A stretch of DNA of 37,726 bases from UBA1858 sp963926275 (GTDB taxonomy: Bacteria > Pseudomonadota > Gammaproteobacteria > UBA4575). Location of the stretch: positions 1 to 37,726 of the forward strand of contig CAWUWP010000117.1 of assembly GCA_963926275.1 (NCBI GenBank), in the 5' to 3' direction. Position numbers and translations under genes: made by a program. This document shows positions 17,345 to 25,787 of the stretch, piece after piece (position 1 is the stretch's first letter; each line of letters starts with the position of its first letter). The notes beneath the pieces are model-generated. The model had not been told where the DNA came from. It made no database searches and was given only the letters and a program-made list of their open reading frames with translations.

Positions 17345-17788
17345 TTAGGTTGCCTTGGGTCGCAAATATTCTTCGGCATGGTCGCCATCAACTTGCTGTG
17401 TGTGTTGGTCTATCATCGGTTGGTCATAGTCATTCCAGCCACGCAAACCGGTTTTCAGTGAGCACGCATACTTGAAGCCAAGTTGCTTGAGAGTGAAAGC
17501 CGCCATGCAACTGCGTTTACCAGAACGACAGATGACCACAATGTTTTTATCACGCGCATTGGATAATTCGGGATCAGTTTCGTCGTAGCCTGCTTCTGAT
17601 GCAGCCTCGAGAATGCCGCGTGGAATGTTAATTGAATTGGCAATATGCATGGCGTGAAATTCATCGGCTTCACGCACATCGATTAATAACAAAGTTTCAT
17701 TGTTATTAAATTTTTGTTCGAGATCCCAAGGCATTAACTCACTAATGTGCCTGGCCGCATCCGCGGCCAGCTGGTCATACGTCTTCAT
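17345..17788 (-). CDS. Single-domain rhodanese (sulfurtransferase)
   Basis: A 147-residue protein with one rhodanese domain: LLIDVREADEFHAMHIANSI, IPRGILE, and the active-site loop VICRSGKRS, where the cysteine would carry a persulfide. LKTGLRGWNDY closes the domain. I prefer the ATG at 17,788 (MKTYDQLA) because the upstream option at 17,833 overlaps the regulator gene by 38 bases. It is the last gene of the dsrN-dsrR-kinase-regulator array, eight bases after the regulator stop. In a sulfur oxidiser, rhodaneses relay sulfane sulfur, so its place beside dsr accessory genes is suggestive. Confidence 0.88.
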   Translation of the reverse strand: MKTYDQLAADAARHISELMPWDLEQKFNNNETLLLIDVREADEFHAMHIANSINIPRGILEAASEAGYDETDPELSNARDKNIVVICRSGKRSCMAAFTLKQLGFKYACSLKTGLRGWNDYDQPMIDQHTQQVDGDHAEEYLRPKAT

Positions 17789-17795
17789 GGCTAAA

Positions 17796-18461
17796 CTATA
17801 GCGGTGTTTTTTTAGCACGAAGCCCTTGTTCAACGGCTATCACAGCCGCTTCTACGCGAGAATGAATATTTAATTTGCGTAGAATCGCTTTTACGTGCAA
17901 TTTCACTGTGCCATCAGATATACCTAAGTTTCTGGCAATGACTTTATTGCTTTGGCCTTCAGCTAATAGACTTAGAATTTCAGCTTCTCGAGGAGTTAAA
18001 TCATCAATAGGGCTAGGTTCAGACTCTAAGATAGGTTCGCCTTTGACAACACGCGCTAATATCTGCGTTAGATTTGGCGCAACCACGGTTTCACCTTTAA
18101 CAATTTCACGTAATGCCGCGACCACGTCATCAGGTTCCATGTCTTTTAGTAAATAGCCTTTTGCACCATTGCGTAACGCTTCAACTAAATCGCGTTCGTC
18201 ATTACTGGTGGTAAGCATGGCAATTGGTGCTTCAAATTTATTCTGCTGCAATTGCTTTAATACATCTAAGCCAGAAAGGCTGGGCATGCGCATATCGAGC
18301 AAAATAATATCTGGTTTTAATTCTTGAGCTAGGCGTATGCCCTCGTTGCCATCGCCTAATGAGCCAATAACATCAATATTATGTCGTTCCAGTAGGCCTT
18401 GTAGGCCATCCCTGAAGAGAGTGTGATCATCAATAATCAATACGCGTAGGTTAGAGCTCAT
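17796..18461 (-). CDS. NarL/FixJ-family response regulator
   Basis: A 221-residue transcription regulator. The receiver domain (1-125) has the acidic pair DD at 11-12, the phosphorylated aspartate D56 in ILLDMRMP, and a conserved lysine in GYLLKDM. The LuxR-type helix-turn-helix domain (about 148-210) reads LTPREAEILSLLAEG, SNKVIARNLGISDGTVK and HVKAILRKL. Its start overlaps the kinase gene by 11 bases, so the pair is co-translated and is very likely a cognate two-component system. The target genes are unknown; nearby sulfur genes are the first candidates. Confidence 0.93.
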   Translation of the reverse strand: MSSNLRVLIIDDHTLFRDGLQGLLERHNIDVIGSLGDGNEGIRLAQELKPDIILLDMRMPSLSGLDVLKQLQQNKFEAPIAMLTTSNDERDLVEALRNGAKGYLLKDMEPDDVVAALREIVKGETVVAPNLTQILARVVKGEPILESEPSPIDDLTPREAEILSLLAEGQSNKVIARNLGISDGTVKLHVKAILRKLNIHSRVEAAVIAVEQGLRAKKTPL

Positions 18462-20007
18462 TATTTATTTGGTCTGCCGTAGGTTGATTGTGTGTGAATT
18501 CTAAAACAATTCGTGTGCCTTCGCCTGGTTCACTTTCTACAGTAAATTCTGCACCAAAGCGCTTAGCCCGATCCCGCATAATCGATAAGCCGATATGCTC
18601 GCCGGCATGATAGCTTGTCTGAGGCTTCGAAAAGCCAACGCCATCATCTTCAATTAACACTTCATAGCTGTCTGAGCCGTTGGCACGCATCATTATGCGC
18701 ACATTCTCGGCATCACTGTGTTTTCTTATGTTAGTGAGTGATTCCTGGATTATACGCAGAATATGGAACTCTGTTTCAGCCGGTAAGGTGGTTTCAGCCC
18801 ATTCATTTTGAAAAAACACTTGAATTTCATCATTTACTTGGCGGAAACGGTCAATTGATTGCTCGACAGATGATATCAGGCTGACTAATATGGTCGGTGA
18901 TCTGAAATGAGAGATTAGTTCACGGATCTCAGTATGAGCCTCATTAATTGACGCTTCGATTCTCTCCATCTCAGCCCAGGTTTGAGCCTCATTGCCTTGG
19001 TGTAATGTTTCGTCTAACACGCGGACTTGAAAGCGAATGCTGGTTAGCGTTTGCGCCAGTGAGTCATGCAGCTCATTTGAAATGTGGTTGCGTTCACGCA
19101 AAATTGATAAAGTCGTTGCCTCTTCATCTAAATGCGATTTTTCGATAGCGGCACCTAAGTGTCGGCCAATACTGGTAAAGAGCTCATCAAAATCTTCAAA
19201 ATCATTTAATGAGTTTTTATGGACATAGAGGTTATACGCGCCCAATAATTTTTCTTGGTATTGCAGCGGCACAACCAGTATGCAAACTTGTTTGTCATCG
19301 AAATATTTCTTGCAGAACGCATCATCGCAATCTAAAAGTTTTATATTTAATATTCCAAAGCCATCTTCTTGAGTGTCACTGGAATGATTGATTAAACAAT
19401 GTCGTGCGTGCTCTGCAATGATTTCTTCGTTGCTATTGATGTGTGTGAGTAGTTCAACTTCACTGTCATTATGGACTAGATAAGCGACGGCAGCTTGTGC
19501 ACCGACAAGCTCAGTCATATTAAAAAGGAACTGACTTAGTAATGAGTCCACATCCCTTGATAAGTTAATACTGTTAGCGACATCATACAAAATTGATAAT
19601 GAGCGAGTTTTTTGTGCGATGTAGTTGGTATGTTTATGTACTTGATTTTCAGCGCTGGTCGACAGGGATTGCAACATCTCACCAATGAAATGTAAGTCTT
19701 GATAAACATCTTCATAGTCACCCATGGGCTTGTCTAAAAATTTTGCATCAAGATCTCCGGAACGAATCATCTGTGTCCAATCTTTAATACGTTGTGCAGG
19801 GACGACGTAACTAGACCACAAATTCCAAAATGCAATTACAATCAGCACTAGGCCTGCGCATAAAATCAACCAAGACCAAGCAACGATAAATATACTGAAT
19901 ATCGATAAGCCTAACCCTAATGCCGCACTGGCCGCTGGCAAGTTGGCATGGTTGGCTAGTTTTACTAGAAATGATTGCACTGTGGTTGAATTAGATTTAA
20001 TTCGCAC
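18451..20007 (-). CDS. NarX-type sensor histidine kinase with GAF domain
   Basis: A 518-residue membrane kinase. Two hydrophobic helices (about 25-43 and 46-66) are almost contiguous, so there is no periplasmic nitrate-sensing domain as in true NarX. A HAMP-like linker (67-120) precedes a GAF-like domain (about 140-290) holding five cysteines, including DCDDAFCKKYFDDKQVC. The HisKA_3 motif RERNHISNELHDSL puts the phospho-acceptor at His314. The ATPase domain shows HILRIIQESLTNIRKHS, DDGVGF and GLSIMRDRA. Signal input is therefore probably cytoplasmic (redox, a cofactor or a small molecule); the cysteines are candidates. It starts 15 bases after dsrR. Confidence 0.92.
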   Translation of the reverse strand: MRIKSNSTTVQSFLVKLANHANLPAASAALGLGLSIFSIFIVAWSWLILCAGLVLIVIAFWNLWSSYVVPAQRIKDWTQMIRSGDLDAKFLDKPMGDYEDVYQDLHFIGEMLQSLSTSAENQVHKHTNYIAQKTRSLSILYDVANSINLSRDVDSLLSQFLFNMTELVGAQAAVAYLVHNDSEVELLTHINSNEEIIAEHARHCLINHSSDTQEDGFGILNIKLLDCDDAFCKKYFDDKQVCILVVPLQYQEKLLGAYNLYVHKNSLNDFEDFDELFTSIGRHLGAAIEKSHLDEEATTLSILRERNHISNELHDSLAQTLTSIRFQVRVLDETLHQGNEAQTWAEMERIEASINEAHTEIRELISHFRSPTILVSLISSVEQSIDRFRQVNDEIQVFFQNEWAETTLPAETEFHILRIIQESLTNIRKHSDAENVRIMMRANGSDSYEVLIEDDGVGFSKPQTSYHAGEHIGLSIMRDRAKRFGAEFTVESEPGEGTRIVLEFTHNQPTADQINNEL

Positions 20008-20022
20008 CAGATTTATGGGTCG

Positions 20023-20355
20023 TTATTTTTCTGCAGTACTACTAGCGGAGTAATTAGGGTCGTTAGGGTTGAGGAATACAAAGTGAAACTGTTTCGGTTC
20101 CAGTTCTGCGTAATCAACTACCGTGCCTTTTAATAATTCATAACTAGTTTTAGCAATAACGATATCAACGCCATTTGAGTGATAGCTGATATCTTCACCC
20201 TTAGCATTGCCTACGTCATCAAAACCCATGCCGTAATGAAATGATCCATTTGGCTTTACTGTGACAGCAATACGCAAAGGCAGCTTGTCGGTTTGTGATT
20301 CTACGGCTGACTTTTTAACTTGTTGCGCAGCGATTTCTGTAATTGATACTTCCAT
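20023..20355 (-). CDS. dsrR: DsrR-like A-type (IscA/HesB fold) protein without cysteines
   Basis: A 110-residue protein with the IscA/HesB fold pattern: ITEIAAQQVKKS, LRIAVTVKPNGSFHYGMGFDD, GVDIVIAKTSYELLKGTVVDY and FVFLNPNDPN. It contains no cysteine at all. The three iron-sulfur ligand positions of IscA are replaced (GSFHY where IscA has G-C-S-G, and no CGCG tail). Loss of these cysteines is the described feature of DsrR of Allochromatium vinosum, encoded after dsrN in its dsr operon. DsrR is needed for proper Dsr function, with an effect proposed at the post-transcriptional level. The dsrN neighbour 54 bases upstream strongly supports the name. Confidence 0.85.
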   Translation of the reverse strand: MEVSITEIAAQQVKKSAVESQTDKLPLRIAVTVKPNGSFHYGMGFDDVGNAKGEDISYHSNGVDIVIAKTSYELLKGTVVDYAELEPKQFHFVFLNPNDPNYSASSTAEK

Positions 20356-20409
20356 AGTGTGTAACTTCCAAAATATAGTGTTGAGACTATTATAACTGTA
20401 TTCGTGTGT

Positions 20410-21777
20410 TTAAGCCTGCTTGGATTGGCAAGATTCGACAAAATTCAAAAACTGCAAGATCCATGGGTTATGAATGCTATGGCGCTGATGCGCATAGCAT
20501 GCAAGCGTATTGTGCAGATGGATACCATCCTGTTTATTCTGAATACCGCTACCACGTGACATATCAAATACCATTGTAGTGTCTTGTTTCAATCCTGATA
20601 AATGCGAATAGTGGAATTCATGTGCATTAATCGGTGATGATGGGCTGCTTGGCCAAAATGCATGCTGGTTTTCACTGAACTGAATGTAGCCACGCCCTTG
20701 AGGCGTTGGTGTCATCACACAGTCTGCGTCAATCACACCGGCCATTGCTGCGCGATCACCTTGATATTGTATATTGTTACATAGATACATTAGCCCGCCA
20801 CATTCCGCATAAGCGGGTAACCCTTGCGTCAGTGCGTTATTAATTTGTGAGCGCATTGATTGATTGTCTTGTAATGCTTGCATACATTTTTCAGGGAAAC
20901 CTCCACCAATAAATAGTGCATCTACATTAGGTAAATCTTTATCATTCAATGTATCAAAAGGAACTAACGTGGCGCCTAGCTGCTGAAAAATGTCTAAGTC
21001 ATCCGGGTAATAAAAACCAAACGCACGATCTTTTGCATAACCAATGCGTAAATCAAATGATGCGCCCACTTTTTGAGGGGTAATATCTGCTGATGGTATC
21101 GGCGTGGAAAGCTCTATGAGCGCGTCAAGATCTACTTGGTCGCCAATCATGTTTGCTAGTGACTGGGTTTTCTCAATGGCTTGCTTATCTTCATTGCTGG
21201 GAATTAAGCCGAGGTACCTTTCTTCTAGCGTTAATGCATCGTCACGACGTATTGCGCCTAGTACGGTTAAGTCTGTGTAGTGTTCAACGACTTGGTGAAG
21301 TTTTTTCTCATGGCGACCGCCACCAACAAAATTCAAAATCACCCCTTGAATATTCACTTCAGGGTCAAATTGTTGATAACCCAGTAGCAGGGGAGCAATG
21401 CCACGAGTTGTGCCGCGGCAATCCAATACCAGTACCACGGGGGATTTAAGTAATTTAGCTAATGCGGCATTACTGTTGCTGCCATCTAGTGCTAAGCCAT
21501 CATAAAGACCTTTATTCGCTTCGATGATGGAAATGTCTGCATCCACACTTTTGCGATGAAACAATTCTAGTATTTCTTGATTGGATTGTGTCCAGAAGTC
21601 TAGGTTATAACAATTACGCCCGGAGGCGGTTGCCAACCACATTGGATCGATATAATCCGGGCCTTTTTTGAAAGGCTGAACAATTTTATTTTTCGCACGT
21701 AGCGCAGCACAAATTCCTGTGCTGACAATGGTTTTTCCAGAAGACTTATGCGCGGCGGAGAAAAGTATCTGGCCCAT
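20410..21777 (-). CDS. dsrN: DsrN, siroheme amidase (CobB/CbiA-type glutamine amidotransferase)
   Basis: A 455-residue ATP-dependent amidase of the cobyrinate a,c-diamide synthase family. The N-terminal part has the ATP-binding loop SSGKTIVS and FKKGPDYIDP, then EANKGLYDG and VLDCRG. The C-terminal class I-like glutaminase has AYAECGGLMYL (nucleophile cysteine) and HEFHYSHL (histidine). Family members amidate either cobyrinic acid or, as DsrN, siroheme to the siroamide found in dissimilatory sulfite reductase. The dsrR neighbour and the absence of any cobalamin gene nearby favour DsrN. It is first in a minus-strand array of five genes, divergent from rimO across an 84-bp gap. Confidence 0.87.
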   Translation of the reverse strand: MGQILFSAAHKSSGKTIVSTGICAALRAKNKIVQPFKKGPDYIDPMWLATASGRNCYNLDFWTQSNQEILELFHRKSVDADISIIEANKGLYDGLALDGSNSNAALAKLLKSPVVLVLDCRGTTRGIAPLLLGYQQFDPEVNIQGVILNFVGGGRHEKKLHQVVEHYTDLTVLGAIRRDDALTLEERYLGLIPSNEDKQAIEKTQSLANMIGDQVDLDALIELSTPIPSADITPQKVGASFDLRIGYAKDRAFGFYYPDDLDIFQQLGATLVPFDTLNDKDLPNVDALFIGGGFPEKCMQALQDNQSMRSQINNALTQGLPAYAECGGLMYLCNNIQYQGDRAAMAGVIDADCVMTPTPQGRGYIQFSENQHAFWPSSPSSPINAHEFHYSHLSGLKQDTTMVFDMSRGSGIQNKQDGIHLHNTLACYAHQRHSIHNPWILQFLNFVESCQSKQA

Positions 21778-21861
21778 GGCGTTGTATGTTTTAATAAGGT
21801 CCAGCGCAAAGCGTACTATATAAACAATTCAATAAGCACTACCCGTAATCGATAGCTATTT

Positions 21862-23187
21862 ATGTCTACTGAAAAAAATAATAGTCCCTCTGTAGGGATG
21901 ATCAGCCTTGGCTGCCCTAAAGCGTTAGTTGATTCTGAGCGCATTATCACTCAGCTGCGCAGTGAGGGCTACCAAATCTCCAATGAATACGATGGCGCAG
22001 ATGCGGTGATTGTGAATACTTGCGGTTTTATTGATTCTGCTAAACAAGAATCTTTAGAGGCGATTAGCGAAGCATTAACACAAAATGGCAAAGTAATCGT
22101 GACAGGTTGTATGGGTGTCAATAGCGAAGATCTTGCAGCCATTCCTAGAGAGGTGTTGAGTATTTCTGGTCCTCAAGATGTGGACTCAGTAATGAATGCT
22201 GTACGCAAGTCTGTGCCCATTGCGCACGATCCATTTATAGAGTTATTGCCTCCGCAAGGGATTAAGTTAACGCCTAAGCATTATGCGTATATAAAAATTT
22301 CTGAAGGTTGTAATCATAAATGTACATTTTGTATTATTCCATCAATGCGTGGAAAGCTACAAAGCCGTCAATTACATGATGTGATGGAAGAAGCAGAAAA
22401 GTTAGCTGAGGCAGGCGTTAAAGAGTTATTGGTGATTTCTCAAGATACCAGCGCTTATGGTTTGGATATAAAACATGAGTCACAGCTATGGCGTGGCAAA
22501 GTCTATAACAACTCAATGTTAGATTTATGCAAAGCTATGGGCGAGTTAGGCATATGGGTTCGTTTACATTATGTGTATCCCTATCCGCATGTAGAAGATG
22601 TGATTCCACTAATGGCAGATGGAAAGATACTTCCTTATATTGATGCGCCCTTTCAACATGCGAGTTACGCTGTTTTAAAACGGATGCGTCGACCGGCTTC
22701 AAGCGATCGCACGTTGGAGCAGATTCAACGCTGGCGACAAATATGTCCGCAGCTAGCGATACGTAGTACTTTCATTGTTGGCTTCCCAGGCGAGACAGAT
22801 AATGATTTTGAGCAGCTATTAACATTTTTGAAAGAGGCTGAGCTTGATCGTGTTGGCTGCTTTCAATATTCGCCCGTTGAAGGTGCAAAATCTAATCAAT
22901 TAGATGGCCAGCTAGATGATGAAGTTAAACAAGAGCGCTGGCATCGGCTGATGCAACTACAGCAAGAGATAAGCGAAAATAAATTAGAAGAAAAAGTGGG
23001 CCAGACTTTAGATGTACTCATTGATGAAGTGACGGAAGAAGAAGCGATTGGTAGAAGTTATGCGGATGCGCCTGAGATTGATGGTGCTGTCCATGTGTAT
23101 AGCAATAATCCATTGCAAGTGGGCGATATTGTGAAAGTTGTGATTGAAGAAGCCACAGAATATGATTTGATCGGTTCGCAAGCTTAA
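21862..23187 (+). CDS. rimO: Ribosomal protein S12 methylthiotransferase
   Basis: A radical-SAM enzyme (441 aa) that adds a methylthio group to an aspartate of ribosomal protein S12. The N-terminal UPF0004 domain holds its cluster cysteines in ISLGCPKALVDSE, VNTCGFIDSA and VTGCMGV. The radical-SAM motif is SEGCNHKCTFCIIP (Cx3Cx2C), followed by SQDTSAYG and FPGETDNDF. The C-terminal TRAM domain covers about the last 70 residues. CPKALVDSE and the sequence around the SAM cysteines separate RimO from the related tRNA enzyme MiaB. It is monocistronic and divergent from dsrN, with no evident functional link. Confidence 0.95.
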   Translation: MSTEKNNSPSVGMISLGCPKALVDSERIITQLRSEGYQISNEYDGADAVIVNTCGFIDSAKQESLEAISEALTQNGKVIVTGCMGVNSEDLAAIPREVLSISGPQDVDSVMNAVRKSVPIAHDPFIELLPPQGIKLTPKHYAYIKISEGCNHKCTFCIIPSMRGKLQSRQLHDVMEEAEKLAEAGVKELLVISQDTSAYGLDIKHESQLWRGKVYNNSMLDLCKAMGELGIWVRLHYVYPYPHVEDVIPLMADGKILPYIDAPFQHASYAVLKRMRRPASSDRTLEQIQRWRQICPQLAIRSTFIVGFPGETDNDFEQLLTFLKEAELDRVGCFQYSPVEGAKSNQLDGQLDDEVKQERWHRLMQLQQEISENKLEEKVGQTLDVLIDEVTEEEAIGRSYADAPEIDGAVHVYSNNPLQVGDIVKVVIEEATEYDLIGSQA

Positions 23188-23229
23188 CGATTTATAAAAA
23201 AGCTACTAAAAGATTCAAAAATATAAATT

Positions 23230-23258
23230 AACAAGCAGATTAGGTTCAGCTGCTTGTT
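23230..23258. terminator. Hairpin downstream of rimO
   Basis: Arms AACAAGCAG and CTGCTTGTT are perfect over nine bases with an 11-base loop, about 45 bp past the rimO stop. No T tract follows on the plus strand, so it may be a weak terminator or an mRNA 3' end. Confidence 0.5.
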
Positions 23259-23442
23259 GTGACTAGGTGGTTAGATGCGTTTGTGTTTAAGCTCTTTCCC
23301 CTAATTGTGATCGCAGATTGGGTCAGTTGAATTCTGTAAATTAGAAAACTTGATTAAGTCGTATTTTTATTCGGGTGATACAGGTGGGAATTTCAAGTGG
23401 ATCTGTAACAGATTTGTCATTATCGTTACTTGGAATATCCAA

Positions 23443-23560
23443 TATACAATAAATAATGTATGCCGATAGCGTCTGAAACAGGACTTTGGTGGTTGAATGC
23501 TTGGATGAGTTGCATTGACTGGCTTAATCATCAGACACTATAATGTATATACATTGTATA
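23443..23560 (+). promoter_or_regulatory. Palindromic operator region before the RHH-like gene
   Basis: AATGTATATACATT (23,542-23,555) is a perfect 14-bp palindrome. TGTATA occurs at 23,544 and again at 23,555 (11 bp apart), and a looser copy (ATACA...TGTAT) lies at 23,445-23,462. Spaced short repeats in front of a small ribbon-helix-helix-like gene are typical of autorepression. The palindrome overlaps a possible -10 (TATAAT at 23,539-23,544). Confidence 0.5.
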
Positions 23561-23586
23561 TCTTTCGGTCTGGACGATCAAAAATA

Positions 23587-23757
23587 ATGAGCGACAAAAG
23601 TAAGAACAAGAATAAGAATAAGGATAGTCAGCTGGTCATACGCATCAATAAAAAAGAGCGTGATGAATTCGTATCACTTTGTGATGAGCTTGATACTAGT
23701 GCGGCAAGAGAGATACGGCGCTTTATTCGCGACTTTATTCATCAACAAGACAAATAA
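23587..23757 (+). CDS. Small basic protein, possible ribbon-helix-helix DNA-binding protein
   Basis: The likely start is the ATG at 23,587. An upstream in-frame start at 23,515 would place coding sequence over the palindromic promoter. The 56-residue product has a lysine/asparagine-rich N-terminus (KSKNKNKNKD), a short beta-like strand (QLVIRIN), and two predicted helices (KKERDEFVSLCDELD and SAAREIRRFIRDFIHQ). This strand-helix-helix order fits the ribbon-helix-helix fold of small repressors and antitoxins. No toxin gene is adjacent: the next gene is isocitrate dehydrogenase, 225 bp away. The fold assignment is by pattern only. Confidence 0.6.
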   Translation: MSDKSKNKNKNKDSQLVIRINKKERDEFVSLCDELDTSAAREIRRFIRDFIHQQDK

Positions 23758-23982
23758 TCATATCGTTAGTCAGCCAATGCTAACTAACTAAATAGCAACT
23801 TTCCCACCGGTGTCCAGTTTTAGTCTGTATCTAATTAGGTCGAATTATTATTACATTTGATCCATATTGCGCGGCTAAAGCGGTTTTCATATAGCCTCAA
23901 TAAAGAGATAATAGCTGTTATTAGATAAGCGCTATATTGAACAATTATTCATCAGTGATAGATAACAATAAGGAACGATAAC

Positions 23983-24999
23983 ATGGAAAAAATACCAGCC
24001 ACGTTAATACCGGGTGATGGTATTGGCCCCGAGATTGTTAAAGCGACGCTTAAGATACTAGATACCTTAGGAGCCTCTTTTGAATGGGATGAGCAATTAG
24101 CCGGTGTTGCCGCTGAAACAGTCTGTGGTGACCCATTACCACAAGCGACTATTGATAGTATTCGCAAAACCAAGCTTGCGTTAAAAGGTCCCTTAACAAC
24201 ACCGATAGGCAGTGGTTTCCGTTCAATTAATGTGCGATTGCGTGAAGAGTTTCAGTTGTTTGCTAATGTGCGCCCGGCAAGAAGCTTTTTGTTAGGTGGA
24301 CGTTTTGAAAATGTAGATATCGTACTGATTCGTGAAAATTTAGAAGGCTTGTACGTCGGAGTTGAACATTATATTCCTATTGGAGATGACCCTAAGGCGG
24401 TAGCAGAAGCAACAGGGATTATTACTCGTTATGGGTGTACTCGCTTTGTAGAATTTGCATTTAACTGGGCAATTCAAAACAATCGTAAGAAAGTCATTAT
24501 TGTTCATAAAGCCAATATTCTTAAGAAGCTCACGGGTTTATTTTTAGAGATTGCAATGGAAGTTGGTAAAAAATATGAGGGCCAATTAGAAGTTGAAGAA
24601 CGTATTGTTGATAACTGTGCAATGCAGTTAGTGCTCAATCCCAATCAATTTGATGTATTGATTACAACTAATATGTTTGGTGACATTCTTTCGGATGAAA
24701 TCGCAGGCTTGGTGGGTGGATTAGGTTTAGCACCGGCAGCCAATATTGGTAAAGATGCTTCTATATTTGAAGCCGTACATGGTTCTGCGCCAGATATTGC
24801 AGGTAAGAATATCGCTAACCCAACTGCTTTGCTGTTAGCGGCAGGATTGATGCTAGATCATGTAGGTGAAGCAGAAAAAGCCGGTCGACTTAGAGAGGCA
24901 ATAGACACACAACTAACAAGTGGTGAAGGTTTGACGAGTGATCTTGGTGGTAAAGCTAATACAATGGAATTTGCCGATAATATTATTGCAAGATTATAA
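23983..24999 (+). CDS. NAD-dependent isocitrate dehydrogenase (IDH/IPMDH family)
   Basis: A 338-residue beta-decarboxylating dehydrogenase. The N-terminus has LIPGDGIGPEIV. The substrate-specificity helix is PIGSGFRSINVRLREEF, whose S-x-N-V-x-L-R pattern marks isocitrate rather than isopropylmalate enzymes. RPARSF, RENLEGLYVGVEH (catalytic tyrosine region), KANILK (catalytic lysine), NMFGDILSDE (metal-binding aspartates) and HGSAPDIAGKNIANPTA follow. The short length and motif set match the NAD-type IDH found in many proteobacteria, distinct from the long NADP enzyme Icd. TAAGGAACG precedes the ATG. It converges with the DUF2063 gene with only two bases between the stop codons. Confidence 0.9.
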   Translation: MEKIPATLIPGDGIGPEIVKATLKILDTLGASFEWDEQLAGVAAETVCGDPLPQATIDSIRKTKLALKGPLTTPIGSGFRSINVRLREEFQLFANVRPARSFLLGGRFENVDIVLIRENLEGLYVGVEHYIPIGDDPKAVAEATGIITRYGCTRFVEFAFNWAIQNNRKKVIIVHKANILKKLTGLFLEIAMEVGKKYEGQLEVEERIVDNCAMQLVLNPNQFDVLITTNMFGDILSDEIAGLVGGLGLAPAANIGKDASIFEAVHGSAPDIAGKNIANPTALLLAAGLMLDHVGEAEKAGRLREAIDTQLTSGEGLTSDLGGKANTMEFADNIIARL

Positions 25000-25001
25000 G
25001 T

Positions 25002-25787
25002 TTACGATTCAGTTTTAGTGTCTATTTTAGTGCCTAGCACGACGTCTTTCTCACGTAGCTGAGTAAGCGTCGTGTGCCCGCCATGCACCACTACATCTTG
25101 TGAGATTGATGGAATCTCTTTGGCGATGGTGAGTAAAATTTCTTCACCTGTTTGAGTCTTGTTGTTAGCCACTAGCTCGACTAGCCGAGCGGTCATTGGG
25201 TTCATTTCCATAAACCCAACCTTATCTTTTTGATCTCTATACACCAAAATAAAAGTCGCTTGTTCTGGAGCAGTCTCGGGTTGGAAGCCCGGTTTTATTT
25301 TATGCACAGGATAATCGTAACGATCAAGTTGCATTAGTGGAGAAAGCACAGGTATTTGCTTGAGCAAGTTGCCATTTTTGTTGATGCCTCCCCACTCTAT
25401 TTCGGCGTCTGAAAACGACAGCATTATTTCTAGCCACTCATAATGGGTGAGCTCTAATAAAAATGCGGGATCTTCTTCCTGTGATTTCCGCTCTTCGTTT
25501 AGATAGATAAGGAATTCTTTGGAGATATCCTTAAAGTATGGCGAATGACTTTTATGTGTCGAGAAAAAATCTCTGACCATTTTGTGCCAAGCATCATCAC
25601 TATAAAGTTTACGTGTGACCGGGAAGCCACTTGCTAAAAAACCTTGTACATTTCTATACAATAAGCCACGGTAGATTTCTAAACGACGATCTTCAATTCC
25701 AGCAGGTGCCGGATTTTTTTCTGGATCTCTTAAGTGCGCAGTAAATTCGTATTGCACATCTTTAAAATTCTTTTGTATTTTAAGCAT
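25002..25787 (-). CDS. bufC: DUF2063 partner protein of the MNIO enzyme (BufC/HvfC-like)
   Basis: A 261-residue protein of the DUF2063 (putative DNA-binding domain) family. The N-terminal helical domain (FTAHLRDPEKNPAP, RRLEIYRGLLYRNVQGFL, GFPVTRKLYSDDAW, FSTHKSHSPYFKDISKEFL) and the C-terminal part (PEQATFILVYRD, MNPMTARLVELV) are characteristic. In bufferin and HvfA systems this protein binds the precursor and presents it to the MNIO enzyme; a DNA-binding role is not established. I chose the ATG at 25,785-25,787 (MLKIQKNF), which overlaps the MNIO stop by eight bases and implies coupling. The alternative start at 25,847 would lie deep in the upstream gene. Confidence 0.88.
   Translation of the reverse strand: MLKIQKNFKDVQYEFTAHLRDPEKNPAPAGIEDRRLEIYRGLLYRNVQGFLASGFPVTRKLYSDDAWHKMVRDFFSTHKSHSPYFKDISKEFLIYLNEERKSQEEDPAFLLELTHYEWLEIMLSFSDAEIEWGGINKNGNLLKQIPVLSPLMQLDRYDYPVHKIKPGFQPETAPEQATFILVYRDQKDKVGFMEMNPMTARLVELVANNKTQTGEEILLTIAKEIPSISQDVVVHGGHTTLTQLREKDVVLGTKIDTKTES

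Noticed and set aside
18451..18461. True nitrate-responsive NarXL system
   Set aside because: The kinase lacks the periplasmic nitrate-binding region and no nar genes are in the window; only the kinase and regulator families match.
20410..21777. Cobyrinic acid a,c-diamide synthase for vitamin B12
   Set aside because: The fold is the same, but no cob/cbi gene is nearby and the next gene is a cysteine-free DsrR-like protein, which points to DsrN.
23515..23586. Upstream extension of the RHH-like gene
   Set aside because: It would translate across the palindromic promoter and has no protein-like character; the ATG at 23,587 is preferred.
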